Assembly: GCF_900101855.1 (NCBI RefSeq)
Contig: NZ_FMVC01000009.1
Span: 1-64,000 of the forward strand
Length of the DNA stretch: 64,000 nt
Direction: 5' to 3'
From: Flavobacterium anhuiense
GTDB taxonomy: Bacteria; Bacteroidota; Bacteroidia; Flavobacteriales; Flavobacteriaceae
This document shows positions 25,796 to 34,961 of the stretch, piece after piece. The translations under genes were made by a program, and so were the position numbers. Numbering within the stretch: the first letter of the stretch is position 1; the number at the start of each line of letters is the position of its first letter. The notes under the pieces were generated by a model. The model was given only the letters and a program-made list of their open reading frames with translations, was not told the origin of the DNA and ran no database searches.

Positions 25796-27313
25796 CTATA
25801 ATAATGAATGACAAGTCATTGCATTTGGCTGCTGAATTCCCATCAATTCTAAAATAGTTGGAGCAATGTCGCCTAAAACACCATCTTGAATGCTTTTCAG
25901 CTGTTTGTCAACTAAAATAATCGGCACTGGGTTTGTCGTGTGCGCTGTATTTGGAGAACCATCAGGATTGATCATCGTTTCACAGTTTCCGTGGTCAGCA
26001 ATTACGATTGTAGTGTAATCGTTAGCAAGCGCAGCGTCGATTACTTTTTTTGCGCAAGCGTCAACCGCTTCACAAGCTTTAATTGCCGCTTCCATAATTC
26101 CTGTGTGACCAACCATATCTCCGTTTGCGAAGTTTAAGCAAACGAAATCAACTTCACCTTTATTCAATTCAGGAACAAGAGCGTCAGCCAATTCGTAAGC
26201 GCTCATTTCTGGTTTCAAATCATAAGTTGCCACTTTTGGAGAGTTTCTTAAGATTCTTTCTTCACCTTCAAAAGGAGTTTCTCTACCTCCAGAGAAGAAG
26301 AAAGTTACGTGAGGATATTTCTCAGTTTCAGCGATTCTGATTTGTTTTTTGCCTGCTTTTTCTAAAACCTCACCAAGAGTTTCGGTGATATTATCTTTAT
26401 TGTAAACTACTTTTACGTTTTGGTACGTTTCGTCGTAGTTTGTCAATGTTACATAATATAGGTTTAGTTTGTGCATGTTCTGCTCATGGAAATCTTGCTG
26501 AGAAAGGGCTTCAGTAAGTTCACGCCCTCTGTCAGTTCTAAAGTTAAAGAAGATTACAACATCGCCTTCAACAATAGTGGCAAGAGGTTTTGCATTTTCG
26601 TCCACGATAACTACAGGTTCGATAAATTCGTCAGTGACATCTTTTTCGTAGCTAGACAAAACACTTGCAACAGCATTTGTTGATGGAGTTCCAACACCGT
26701 TTACAACTAAGTCGTAAGCTAATTTTACTCGTTCCCAACGTTTGTCGCGATCCATTGCGTAGTAACGTCCAACGATAGAAGCGATTTTTACAGGAGTATT
26801 TTTAATATATTCTTCTAAATCGTGGATATATTTTGCTCCGGATTTCGGATCAACGTCACGTCCGTCTGTAAAAGCGTGAACATAAACCTGATCTAAACCG
26901 TATTCTTGTGAAGCATCAATTAATCCGCGAAGGTGAGAAGTATGTGAGTGAACACCACCATCTGAAACTAATCCTAAAAAGTGTACTTTTTTATTGTTGT
27001 CTTTAGCATATGTAAAAGCGTCAATTAAAACTTGCTCTTTTGCTAAAGTTTTGTGTTCTACAGCTAAATTTATTTTGGCTAAATCTTGGTATACAATTCT
27101 TCCTGCGCCTAGATTCATGTGTCCAACCTCGCTATTTCCCATTTGCCCTTCCGGAAGACCAACATTTAATCCGTCAGTTCTAAGCTGTGCGCTTGGGTAA
27201 TTTTTATAAAGACTGTTTATAAAAGGAACATTTGCATTGTCTATTGCAGATACTTTAGGGTCAGGAGATTTTCCCCAACCATCCAAAATCATAAGGATAA
27301 CTTTTTTGTTCAT
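25796..27313 (-). CDS. gpmI: 2,3-bisphosphoglycerate-independent phosphoglycerate mutase
   Basis: The glycolytic enzyme interconverts 3- and 2-phosphoglycerate using two Mn ions. The 505 residues match the family. Seen: LMILDGWGKSPD, active-site Ser in GQMGNSEVGHMNLGAGR (about 60-76), VHAFTDGRDVDPKSG, GRYYAMDRDKRWERV, NFANGDMVGHTG and VIADHGNCE. A TATATTTG -7 match lies at 27331-27338 on the gene strand, so transcription begins close to the ATG. No cofactor-dependent GpmA is present in the window. Confidence 0.97.
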   Translation of the reverse strand: MNKKVILMILDGWGKSPDPKVSAIDNANVPFINSLYKNYPSAQLRTDGLNVGLPEGQMGNSEVGHMNLGAGRIVYQDLAKINLAVEHKTLAKEQVLIDAFTYAKDNNKKVHFLGLVSDGGVHSHTSHLRGLIDASQEYGLDQVYVHAFTDGRDVDPKSGAKYIHDLEEYIKNTPVKIASIVGRYYAMDRDKRWERVKLAYDLVVNGVGTPSTNAVASVLSSYEKDVTDEFIEPVVIVDENAKPLATIVEGDVVIFFNFRTDRGRELTEALSQQDFHEQNMHKLNLYYVTLTNYDETYQNVKVVYNKDNITETLGEVLEKAGKKQIRIAETEKYPHVTFFFSGGRETPFEGEERILRNSPKVATYDLKPEMSAYELADALVPELNKGEVDFVCLNFANGDMVGHTGIMEAAIKACEAVDACAKKVIDAALANDYTTIVIADHGNCETMINPDGSPNTAHTTNPVPIILVDKQLKSIQDGVLGDIAPTILELMGIQQPNAMTCHSLL

Positions 27314-27454
27314 TGCATTTTTGTTTTCTACAAATATAAGGCATTTCTAAAGTTTGAAACCTGAGGAATGTTACATTTATATTTAATAAAATGAACTATA
27401 AAAAAAAATATTGATTTAATTGAAGAAGCCTTTATTTTTTAAAATTAATTCACG

Positions 27455-29884
27455 CTAAGCTCTTTTTCTGATCTTATTTTTGACAGCATTGTAGTCAATA
27501 AAGTATTTTACGCTAACAGAAAAGATATGTTTTAAGGCATCATTGTTTAATAGTCCTGCTACATTGTGTCTGAAATCTTTATCAATAACTCGTTCAAAAT
27601 TAGAGGCATTGTTTCTGTATAAAGCAGAAATCTGGCTTCCTGGCGCGAACCACCAAGAATAAGACAAATCGGCGTTCCAAGAATAAAAGCTTGAATTTTT
27701 ATTGGTAGTATATTGTGGATACGGACTAAGGTCTCCATTCGAATTTAAAGCCAGAATGTCTTTATTATCAGCATAAGACCAATATTGGCGGACAGCGAGA
27801 TTTATAGTCATGGCGCTATTTATAGCATATTTGCCTCCTAAAGTGTTGGAATAGGTAATTACATTTCTATTAGCAAAAACAATATCATTTGGAGTGGCTT
27901 TATTGTCATCGCCATCAACCTGATCGATATAGCCTTTGTTATTGTTTTTTCTAATATAACTAAAGAAATAAGTCAGCAATAATTTATCGCTGAAACGATA
28001 TCTTGGACCAATATCAAATCCGTATGTAATACGATCAGATTCATCAAACACATTAAAAGTTCCATTGAGATCAATTGCAAATTTGTGGTTGTAATTGGTT
28101 GAAATACTACCCCAAGTTTCTATTTTTCTCGGAATTGTTACATATCTGTTTTCTGCGCGCGGTTCATAATAATCATTAATTTCTAATGGGTAAAAAGTAA
28201 TGCCAGTTCCGTAATAATTATTTTTTACTGTTGTTAAATTTAAATTCGCATTAATATTATTGTCTTGTAATTTTCCAGATTCTTTATTGAATTCGGTATA
28301 CATATTATAGTTAATTCTAAACGTATTGAATTTTTTCGTCGGATTTAGAATTCTGTAATTTGCATTTCCATAAAAGTTGTAATAATTCGTATAGAAATTA
28401 ATGCCCAGATCATTAGGGTCGTAATCTTTAGTTACAAAATCAGAACCTACGCTATATCTATAATTTCCGCTCGTTTCGGCCAAAGTTATTGTCGAAAAAA
28501 CACCGCTTTTATCTTTGATGTCATTTATTAAACTGTATTTTACATTTCCGAATAGACTATAAGTATTGGCTTTTGTGTTTAAATCCCAAGCCAGACCTGT
28601 TACGTTGGCGTCTCTAGAATGTCCGTTGCGGCTAACATTTGTATTAATAAAAGTAACCGACGAATTTTTCCTGAAACGCTGGTCTAAAACCAAAACATTA
28701 TAATTGGTGAGCGGTTCTACAATTACACGTCTTGTTTCTCCGCTTTCAGTATTTTTTATGGTAGCAAAAGTTTTTTCTGTAACGGCATTTAAAACACCAA
28801 TTCCAAGTCCGTTTTTTGTTCTCCCTGATAATTTTAAGGCATTAACCAAATTTACAGCTGCGGGTAATTCTGTAATTTCTTCGTTTTCATTTAATGAAGG
28901 ATCTATGGATGGTGCGCCTCCAATTCTTCGGGAATAAAATATATTTCCTTTGCTGAACAAATCTGTTCCTTCCGTAAAAAAGGCTCTATTTTCATTAAAT
29001 TGCTGTTCAAAAGGCCCGAGGTTTAAAATCTGATCGTCATATTTTGTCTGTCCAAAATCTGGAATTAAAATGGCATCAATTGTAAAAGCATCAGTTATAC
29101 CATATTTAATATCCATTCCTCCTTTAATTGTTCCATATGTTTTTTGTCCGTCGGCGGCATTTAGATAATACGATGCATAAGGCATAAAAAACAGTCGAGT
29201 AGGAGGTTTAATGTTTTGAATTCCTTCCAGAGTTCCGGCCTGTTGTGTAAAGGTTCCAATCTTTCTGTCAACAAAATTCCAAGTATATTTATAACGGTCA
29301 CGTTTAATTTCCCTGAAAAAGTTGATTCCCCAGATTTGTTTATTTTCTCCAGAAAAACGCAGTGCCGAGTACGGAATTTTCATCTCAACAATCCATCCGT
29401 TATCTGCTATAGCTGCTTTACTGATCCAGACGGCATCCCAAGAATAATCTTCGCCATTTGCATCGGTCATAATGCAATCGCCTTGAACATCGGCTGCAGA
29501 TACATAAAACATAAAATCTTGCTGGCCGTCATTAAAACCATTTATAAAAACACCAAATAGATCTGCGGTTCCAAAATTATCTCGCTGAGAGATTTCCTTT
29601 AAAATTTTTGAAGGTTCGTCATCATACATCATCGCGCCAATATAAACCGCATCATTATTATATATGACTTTAACTTCAGTTCGTTTTTCATATGGAATAG
29701 CTTTTCCGTTGTCTGGTTCGAGCATGATAAAGTCAGTAGCAACTGGTACACTTTCCCATGCAGATTCATCTAGTTTTCCGTCAATAGATATGGTATGTGA
29801 AGTTACTTGCGCCTGAATTGACTTTTTTTGGGCATAACTCCACATAGAGAATAGTAGAAAACAGAAGAATGTGATTTTTTTCAT
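27455..29884 (-). CDS. DUF5916 outer-membrane protein with CBM9-like domain
   Basis: The 809-residue protein has a signal peptide (MKKITFFCFLLFSMWSYAQ) and an N-terminal CBM9-like domain (about 25-215, SIDGKLDESAWESVP, NDAVYIGAMMYDDEP). The long C-terminal DUF5916 part has amphipathic beta-strands ending in IFSVSVKYFIDY. The predicted place is the outer membrane, as a large barrel with an exposed binding domain. The ligand and role are unknown; the family is widespread in Bacteroidota and is sometimes found by peptidase or TonB genes, none of which is adjacent here. A TATATTTG -7 match is at 29910-29917 (gene strand). Confidence 0.85.
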   Translation of the reverse strand: MKKITFFCFLLFSMWSYAQKKSIQAQVTSHTISIDGKLDESAWESVPVATDFIMLEPDNGKAIPYEKRTEVKVIYNNDAVYIGAMMYDDEPSKILKEISQRDNFGTADLFGVFINGFNDGQQDFMFYVSAADVQGDCIMTDANGEDYSWDAVWISKAAIADNGWIVEMKIPYSALRFSGENKQIWGINFFREIKRDRYKYTWNFVDRKIGTFTQQAGTLEGIQNIKPPTRLFFMPYASYYLNAADGQKTYGTIKGGMDIKYGITDAFTIDAILIPDFGQTKYDDQILNLGPFEQQFNENRAFFTEGTDLFSKGNIFYSRRIGGAPSIDPSLNENEEITELPAAVNLVNALKLSGRTKNGLGIGVLNAVTEKTFATIKNTESGETRRVIVEPLTNYNVLVLDQRFRKNSSVTFINTNVSRNGHSRDANVTGLAWDLNTKANTYSLFGNVKYSLINDIKDKSGVFSTITLAETSGNYRYSVGSDFVTKDYDPNDLGINFYTNYYNFYGNANYRILNPTKKFNTFRINYNMYTEFNKESGKLQDNNINANLNLTTVKNNYYGTGITFYPLEINDYYEPRAENRYVTIPRKIETWGSISTNYNHKFAIDLNGTFNVFDESDRITYGFDIGPRYRFSDKLLLTYFFSYIRKNNNKGYIDQVDGDDNKATPNDIVFANRNVITYSNTLGGKYAINSAMTINLAVRQYWSYADNKDILALNSNGDLSPYPQYTTNKNSSFYSWNADLSYSWWFAPGSQISALYRNNASNFERVIDKDFRHNVAGLLNNDALKHIFSVSVKYFIDYNAVKNKIRKRA

Positions 29885-30120
29885 TGGTTTTTTGATGCGG
29901 AATAAAGTGCAAATATATTTTTTTATAGTAGCAATAGACTCAATTTTGTTCTACTTGTTACAGTTTAGGTTTCTAGATTGTTCATTTTTGTTTTACTTTT
30001 TTTAAGAAATGGCTTAAAATCTTGTGATTTTTAACAGAAGATAAAATCTTACAGAAAAAGCAAATTTGTGTTAATAATGTTAAAATTTCAGTAAAAAAGC
30101 CTTGAAAATCAGGCTTATAT

Positions 30121-30150
30121 TTTGCGAGGCGTGATTTTTTTATATTTTTG
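30121..30150 (+). promoter_or_regulatory. Promoter of the 30188 L,D-transpeptidase gene
   Basis: TTTG at 30121-30124 and TATTTTTG at 30143-30150, spaced by 18 nt, fit the Bacteroidota TTTG-N19-TAnnTTTG promoter. A start near 30157 would give a leader of about 30 nt before the ATG at 30188. Confidence 0.65.
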
Positions 30151-30187
30151 CGATACCCAAATTTTTTGTTTAACCTAAAGAAATTCA

Positions 30188-30913
30188 ATGATTTACAAAA
30201 TTTATCCGTTATTTGTGTTTTTGCTATTGTCTTTTGGAAAAGATTCAAAAAACACAGCCGATCTTAAAAAAAATGCCATTGTAAAGTCGATTGCTAAAGT
30301 CGAAAAAGTTACAGTAGATTCTAAAATCGAAAGCGTTTATAACTCATTAAATTCAAACAACTTTAAAATGCCTGAGCTTAAAACTTTCTCAGAAGCTTTA
30401 AAAGGATTTTATTTGTTGAAAGAAAGAGGAGTGATCAAGAAAAATATCTTAACCTTAATTGATTTCAGTTTGTCATCAAACACTAAACGTTTGTGGGTGA
30501 TTGATCTAACTAGCAATACCATTTTGTTTAATTCGCTTGTAGCTCACGGTAGAAATACTGGTGAAGAATTTGCTTCAGCATTTTCAAATCTCAATTCATC
30601 ATTTAAAAGCAGTTTAGGTTTTTATGCAACTGGTGAAATTTATCAAGGAAAACATGGTGCTTCATTGCGTTTAGATGGTTTAGAGAATGGCGTAAATGAC
30701 AATGCTCGTGAAAGAGGCGTTGTAATGCATGGTGCAGATTATGTGTCTGAATCTTTTATAAGAAATCATAAAAGATTAGGCAGAAGCCAAGGCTGTCCAG
30801 CAGTTCCAGTTGAATTGACAAACGAAATTATTCAATTAATAAAAGATAAATCGTGTTTGTATATCTACCATCCTTCAAGGAATTTTGCGATGGAAGAAAG
30901 GCTAATTTCTTAA
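30188..30913 (+). CDS. Murein L,D-transpeptidase catalytic domain protein
   Basis: The 241-residue product has an N-terminal hydrophobic segment (MIYKIYPLFVFLLLSFG) and a YkuD-like_2 catalytic domain. Features are LWVIDLTSNTILFNSLVAHG, a histidine in GVVMHGADYVSE and the catalytic Cys in LGRSQGCPAVP (about 198-208). Such enzymes form or edit L,D-crosslinks in peptidoglycan in the periplasm. The spacer after the signal sequence is lysine- and serine-rich. The gene runs into the 3' end of a second, convergent L,D-transpeptidase with a 12-bp overlap. Confidence 0.85.
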   Translation: MIYKIYPLFVFLLLSFGKDSKNTADLKKNAIVKSIAKVEKVTVDSKIESVYNSLNSNNFKMPELKTFSEALKGFYLLKERGVIKKNILTLIDFSLSSNTKRLWVIDLTSNTILFNSLVAHGRNTGEEFASAFSNLNSSFKSSLGFYATGEIYQGKHGASLRLDGLENGVNDNARERGVVMHGADYVSESFIRNHKRLGRSQGCPAVPVELTNEIIQLIKDKSCLYIYHPSRNFAMEERLIS

Positions 30914-32485
30914 TTGCTTATATAAATCCGAATCTAAATCATAAATATCAGCTCTAAAAATGAGCTGATTTTTTTTGCTCCATGCTGTCCAATACCACTG
31001 ATACAAAGCATATTTTTTGGTAATCTTGAAACTCATTGTGGTTTTACTCGCAATAATAGTGTCAATTCTATCTTGTGGCCAGTTTCCGTCAACATCTAAT
31101 ATATGTTGGGCAAGTTCAAGTGGGTTTTCGACACGAACACATCCAGAACTCATAGAACGGTTGTTGCGTCCAAAAATATTGCGGTGATTGGTATCGTGTA
31201 AATAAACACTATGGTGATTTGGAAATAAAATTTTCATTAGTCCTAACGAATTATCATAACCAGGACTTTGTACATAACGATAATTGTTTGGTTTGTTTTC
31301 ATTCCAAGCCATTGGAGAGACTACCTTTCCAGCAGTATCATAAATAGTAATGTTTTTATTGGCTAGATAATTTCGATTTCTTTTCATAGCCGGAACCACA
31401 TCTTCTTTTAAAATTGTCGGAGGAACGGTCCAAGTCGGATTAAAAACAACCGTTTTTAAAAAAGAAGTAATAATAGGTGTTCTTCTTTTGCTTGTTCCAA
31501 CCACAATATTTCTAACTAAAGTTGTGTCCTTATTTTCAACAACATTTAAGCTGTAATCTGGAATATTTATAATGAAATAATTTTCAGCCAATTCTGACGG
31601 ATACCATCTCCAACGCTCTAAATTGGCAATAATCTGTTTTTTTCTATCTTCTTTAGAATAGTTTAAAGCCCGAATAGTTCCAGCTCCGATAATTCCGTCA
31701 GAAGCTAAACCGTGCCTTTCTTGGAATCTTTTAACTGCTTCAAAAGTTTTGTGGTTGTAAATATTGTTAAGGCTGTCTTTTCCTGACATATCATTCCAAT
31801 ACAAGAGCCTTTTTTTAATGTTTGTTAAAGCGGGATTGGTATCGTTTAAAACAATTTTATCAGTTGCTTCAATGGTGTTTATATTGTCCTCTGGAAAAGT
31901 ATTGATGATTTCCAGTGCTTTTAGTAACTCTTTATAAGTTTGTGTTTTAGGCTGAATATTTTCGACAATACTGTCTAATTTATTTTTGTTGAATCCTTTA
32001 ATTAAAACAGAATTCACATCAAATTCTTTTTCGTCCAAATCCCAATTGGTATACAATTTCTTAGGATCTAGCTTTCCTTTATAGATATGGTTTAGAAATT
32101 TTTCAAAATTAAAAGTCAGCAAAATATCATACTTAGCTAAATCTTTATCGTTTAACGAAGCGACTTTACTTTCGAATTTTTTTAGTTGAGATATTTTATA
32201 ATCTTCTGGTTCTAAGCCAAGTTCTTCAGATTTTTCTAATTGCGATAAAACAAAAGTCCTCTTTTTAAGATTTCCCCATACGGTTTGATTCTCAGATGCG
32301 GCGTAAAACTGTTTTAAGGTTTCATTTTTATAAGTTCCTATTAATGCTGTGTCTATTTCAACTGTTCTCTCGTCAGTAAGTATAATTGCTGGCACCTTTT
32401 TTTTGACAATAGGTGCGGGTTTCGGGTCTTCTTTTTTACAGCCCAGAAAAAGGCATATTACTACTAATGAGTAAAGTTTTTTCAT
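30902..32485 (-). CDS. YcbB/LdtD-type L,D-transpeptidase, lipoprotein
   Basis: The 527-residue protein starts with a lipoprotein signal (MKKLYSLVVICLFLGC, Cys16). An N-terminal helical scaffold domain follows, then a peptidoglycan-binding motif near 240-275 (FEAVKRFQERHGLASDGIIG) and the YkuD domain with HDTNHRNIFGRNNRSMSSGC (catalytic SSGCVRV, about 440-455). It is expected to act in the periplasm, anchored to a membrane, making 3-3 crosslinks. Size and order fit LdtD/YcbB. It converges on another L,D-transpeptidase gene, an unusual pairing that overlaps at the stop codons. Confidence 0.9.
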   Translation of the reverse strand: MKKLYSLVVICLFLGCKKEDPKPAPIVKKKVPAIILTDERTVEIDTALIGTYKNETLKQFYAASENQTVWGNLKKRTFVLSQLEKSEELGLEPEDYKISQLKKFESKVASLNDKDLAKYDILLTFNFEKFLNHIYKGKLDPKKLYTNWDLDEKEFDVNSVLIKGFNKNKLDSIVENIQPKTQTYKELLKALEIINTFPEDNINTIEATDKIVLNDTNPALTNIKKRLLYWNDMSGKDSLNNIYNHKTFEAVKRFQERHGLASDGIIGAGTIRALNYSKEDRKKQIIANLERWRWYPSELAENYFIINIPDYSLNVVENKDTTLVRNIVVGTSKRRTPIITSFLKTVVFNPTWTVPPTILKEDVVPAMKRNRNYLANKNITIYDTAGKVVSPMAWNENKPNNYRYVQSPGYDNSLGLMKILFPNHHSVYLHDTNHRNIFGRNNRSMSSGCVRVENPLELAQHILDVDGNWPQDRIDTIIASKTTMSFKITKKYALYQWYWTAWSKKNQLIFRADIYDLDSDLYKQLRN

Positions 32486-32503
32486 TTTATAATTTTTTAA
32501 ACA

Positions 32504-32830
32504 TCAAATATGTTCTTCAACATCTTTAATCTCAAATGTTTCACCAAGTATTTGGTATTCATCTTTTGATGGGTTCCAAAACAGCCATCCCTCGAATCTG
32601 AGCTTGATTTTGAGCGGCAAATATAGGGTTGATTTTTTCAAATAACGAAATAATTCCTGTTAAATTTTTTATCCTCAAATAAACCAAAATGACGGGTAGA
32701 TTCTAGATCGTCTCCTTTAAAGACGCAACTTTCTATAGGTTTTCCTTTTCTTGAAATAGTTTGACAAACGGCATAAGTTTCTTTTGATTGAATTTCTCTG
32801 GTTGTATCATGATTTTTTGAAAAAATATTG
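32504..32830 (-). pseudogene. Probable frameshifted small gene
   Basis: Two adjacent frames on the minus strand each read like protein. The upstream frame (ending at a TGA at 32638) gives ETYAVCQTISRKGKP and FKGDDLESTRHFGLFEDKKF. The other, shifted by one base, gives RFEGWLFWNPSKDEYQILGE and FEIKDVEEHI, ending at 32504. Together they would form one domain of about 100 residues with a break near 32640-32655. No good ATG is in frame at the front. A programmed frameshift is unlikely because no slippery heptamer is seen. The family is not recognised; a third-frame reading also exists, so confidence is limited. Confidence 0.35.
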
Positions 32831-32927
32831 CTTTTATAACTTTTTAATTTTAAATAAGTTATAAAAAAATGTCGATTTTTATTGATTTTTTTTGTCCAAA
32901 AGCTTGTTTTGAACTGAACTTTCTTTT

Positions 32928-32935
32928 TATATTTG
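32928..32935 (+). promoter_or_regulatory. -7 element of the first tRNA-Gly gene
   Basis: TATATTTG matches TAnnTTTG and ends 10 nt before the tRNA. A TTTTG at 32907-32911 is closer than the ideal spacing for the -33 box. Confidence 0.5.
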
Positions 32936-32945
32936 CACAACCAAT

Positions 32946-33018
<73 letters not shown>

Positions 33019-33070
33019 CTAAAAAGTAAACACGTTTTACTTATGTGAAAATAAATTTTTTGATTTTTAT

Positions 33071-33101
33071 TTTGTTTTAAAAATTAAATTTTTTAGTTTT
33101 G
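33071..33101 (+). promoter_or_regulatory. Promoter of the second tRNA-Gly gene
   Basis: TTTG at 33071-33074 and TAGTTTTG at 33094-33101 are separated by exactly 19 nt, a perfect Bacteroidota promoter. It lies in the 95-nt spacer between the two tRNA genes. Confidence 0.75.
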
Positions 33102-33113
33102 CACCCGGTTAAT

Positions 33114-33186
<73 letters not shown>

Positions 33187-33191
33187 CTTCA

Positions 33192-33224
33192 AAAGCCTCA
33201 AACATTGTTTGAGGCTTTTTTTTT
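33192..33224 (+). terminator. Terminator of the tRNA-Gly pair
   Basis: AAAGCCTCAAAC pairs with GTTTGAGGCTTT around ATT, followed by nine T. It begins six bases after the second tRNA. Confidence 0.9.
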
Positions 33225-33251
33225 GAACAAAATGTAAATTCTAATATTTTT

Positions 33252-33316
33252 AAATTCCAAATCCCAATTTTCACATTTAGTTACTTTTTTATTTTGGAAT
33301 TTGGAATTTAAAAATT
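33252..33316. repeat. AATTCC-type repeat sequence downstream of pepE
   Basis: AAATTCCAAATCCCAATTTT at about 33252-33271 is followed by TTGGAATTTGGAATTTA at 33294-33310 and AAAATTGGGATTTT. The two halves are mirrored but in swapped order. The TTGGAATTTGGAATTTA unit recurs exactly at 49729-49745, and related palindromes form the gldC terminator at 57467-57510. Confidence 0.55.
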
Positions 33317-33322
33317 GGGATT

Positions 33323-34030
33323 TTATTTCAAATCGCTCAAATCGCTTTCCGGTTCTAGTTCGATTGGGGCTTGGTTTTGTCTGAACAAACGAGCTTTTAG
33401 ATCTCCTTTCAAAGTAATTTTTTCTCCTTTAACTTCTAGCCAGCTTCCTTCTCTTAAGCCTAAAACTGGAATTGAATTGAAAGCATGAAATTCTTTGATT
33501 CTTGTTTCGCGAGTTTCTCCCATGTGCTTAGATTGTAAGTCAGCATCTAGGTAATGCGGATTTAAGTTAAAAGGGATTAATCCTAAAGTTTGAAAACTCG
33601 GTGGATAAATAATAGGCATGTCGTTAGTAGTCTGCATTGACAAACCGCAAATATTGCTTCCTGCACTTGAGCCTAGATAAGGAGTGCCGTTTTTTACAGT
33701 TTCAGAAAGCAGTTGCATAATATTGTTTTTATAAAGCTGAGTAACCAGTAAAAAAGTATTGCCTCCTCCCGTAAAAATTCCCTCAGCATTTTTTATTGCA
33801 TCTTGTGGATTCTCAAATTCATGAATTCCTTTAACATTGATATTGATTGTGCTAAAAGCCTCCGAAGCTTTTTGAGTATATTCATCGTGTGAAATACCGC
33901 TTGGGCGTGCATAAGGAATGAATAAAATTGTTTTGCAATTTTTAAAATGTGTTTTTAAAGTAGGTAAAAGATATTCTAAGTAGTTGCCTCCGTGCAAAGT
34001 AGAAGTGCTTGCAATGATAATGCTTTTCAT
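33323..34030 (-). CDS. pepE: Dipeptidase E (peptidase S51)
   Basis: The product is a cytoplasmic serine peptidase that cleaves Asp-X dipeptides. The start is the ATG at 34030 (MKSIIIASTSTLHGG), which fits the family better than the longer in-frame start at 34045; the length is then 235. Seen: FIPYARPSGISHDEY, EGIFTGGGNTFLLV, nucleophile elbow YLGSSAGSNICG (about 118-129) and NLNPHYLDAD. It has no signal peptide. Transcription is monocistronic, opposite to the cluster that begins at 34194. Confidence 0.92.
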   Translation of the reverse strand: MKSIIIASTSTLHGGNYLEYLLPTLKTHFKNCKTILFIPYARPSGISHDEYTQKASEAFSTININVKGIHEFENPQDAIKNAEGIFTGGGNTFLLVTQLYKNNIMQLLSETVKNGTPYLGSSAGSNICGLSMQTTNDMPIIYPPSFQTLGLIPFNLNPHYLDADLQSKHMGETRETRIKEFHAFNSIPVLGLREGSWLEVKGEKITLKGDLKARLFRQNQAPIELEPESDLSDLK

Positions 34031-34193
34031 GATTTTTAAACTCAAATTTTGTTTGTTAAAGGTATTAAAAACTCTGTTTTTGTTTGAATTTTTAATATTT
34101 TAATTAACATATTTTTACCATGTCGTTAATATTAAATTTGGAGTGACTTAAGATATTTTTACCGTTTTAAGAATATTTTTAAATTATTTTATT

Positions 34194-34961
34194 TTGTTTC
34201 AGAAAATTACTTGTTTTTTAATTGTTGTGGCAGGTCAGGTTTGCTGGTCGCAAAATCAGGATCGTTCTGTTTTTAATGGTAAAGTGGTTTCGAATACCTC
34301 TGATTTGGAAGGTATTTATGTAATCAATGCGCAAACAGAAGAAACTGTGACAACAGATGCTTCTGGATCTTTTTCGATCTTGGCAAAAGCAGATGATGTT
34401 TTGGTTTTCTCTTCAATAAGTTTTAAAGAAAAAAGAGTTTTGCTGAAACAAGAAGATTTTTCAAATCTTAATTTTTCTGTCAATCTTACTATGGTTATGT
34501 ATCAGCTGCAAGAGGTTGTTGTAAAGCGATACGATAATATTAATGCTGAAAGTTTAGGGATAGTGCCTTTGGGGCAAAAGAAATACACTGCAGCGGAGCG
34601 TAAGTTGCAGACAGCGACTGCGCTAAATGCTACAGCAGATGCTGGTATGATGGCTGGAGGTTCTATTTCTGCAGATCCGCTGCTGAATTTTTTCTCGGGA
34701 AGAACTGCGATGCTTAAGAAAGAGGTTGCTGTTGAGAAGAAAGAATTTTTTATGAAACTTCTTGAAAACATGTTTAGTCTGGAGCATTTTATCGATCGAT
34801 TAAAAATTCCGGCAGATTATGTAAAAGGCTTTGAATATTATGCTGTGGAAAATGACAAATTTACTGCCATTTTGAATTCAAAAAATAAAACTTCTACAGA
34901 ATTTCTTTTAGGAGAATTGGCTGTAAAATATAAAGAAATGATTGCTGGTGAGAATAAGTAG
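34194..34961 (+). CDS. Orphan CarboxypepD_reg-like protein 1 with EVVV motif
   Basis: The 255-residue product starts at TTG (34194; no in-frame ATG nearby) with a signal peptide (FQKITCFLIVVAGQVCWSQ). Residues 27-105 form a CarboxypepD_reg-like beta domain (FNGKVVSNTSDLEGIYVIN...TDASGSFSI). It ends in LQEVVVKRYD, the segment that in SusC-like receptors precedes the plug. Instead of a barrel there is a helical part containing ESLGIVPLGQKKYTAAERK and SGRTAMLKKEVAVEKKE, shared with the next protein. A TAAATTTG -7 match is at 34133-34140. The function is unknown; the protein is probably periplasmic or outer-membrane-associated. Confidence 0.7.
   Translation: MFQKITCFLIVVAGQVCWSQNQDRSVFNGKVVSNTSDLEGIYVINAQTEETVTTDASGSFSILAKADDVLVFSSISFKEKRVLLKQEDFSNLNFSVNLTMVMYQLQEVVVKRYDNINAESLGIVPLGQKKYTAAERKLQTATALNATADAGMMAGGSISADPLLNFFSGRTAMLKKEVAVEKKEFFMKLLENMFSLEHFIDRLKIPADYVKGFEYYAVENDKFTAILNSKNKTSTEFLLGELAVKYKEMIAGENK

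Noticed and set aside
29982..30248. Minus-strand open frame of 88 codons upstream of an L,D-transpeptidase
   Set aside because: It overlaps the promoter and start of the 30188 gene and has the Phe/Lys bias of AT-rich random sequence.
32638..32660. Programmed -1 ribosomal frameshift joining the two frames near the tRNA genes
   Set aside because: No X-XXY-YYZ heptamer lies between the in-frame stop of the second frame and the end of the first; decay by an indel is simpler.
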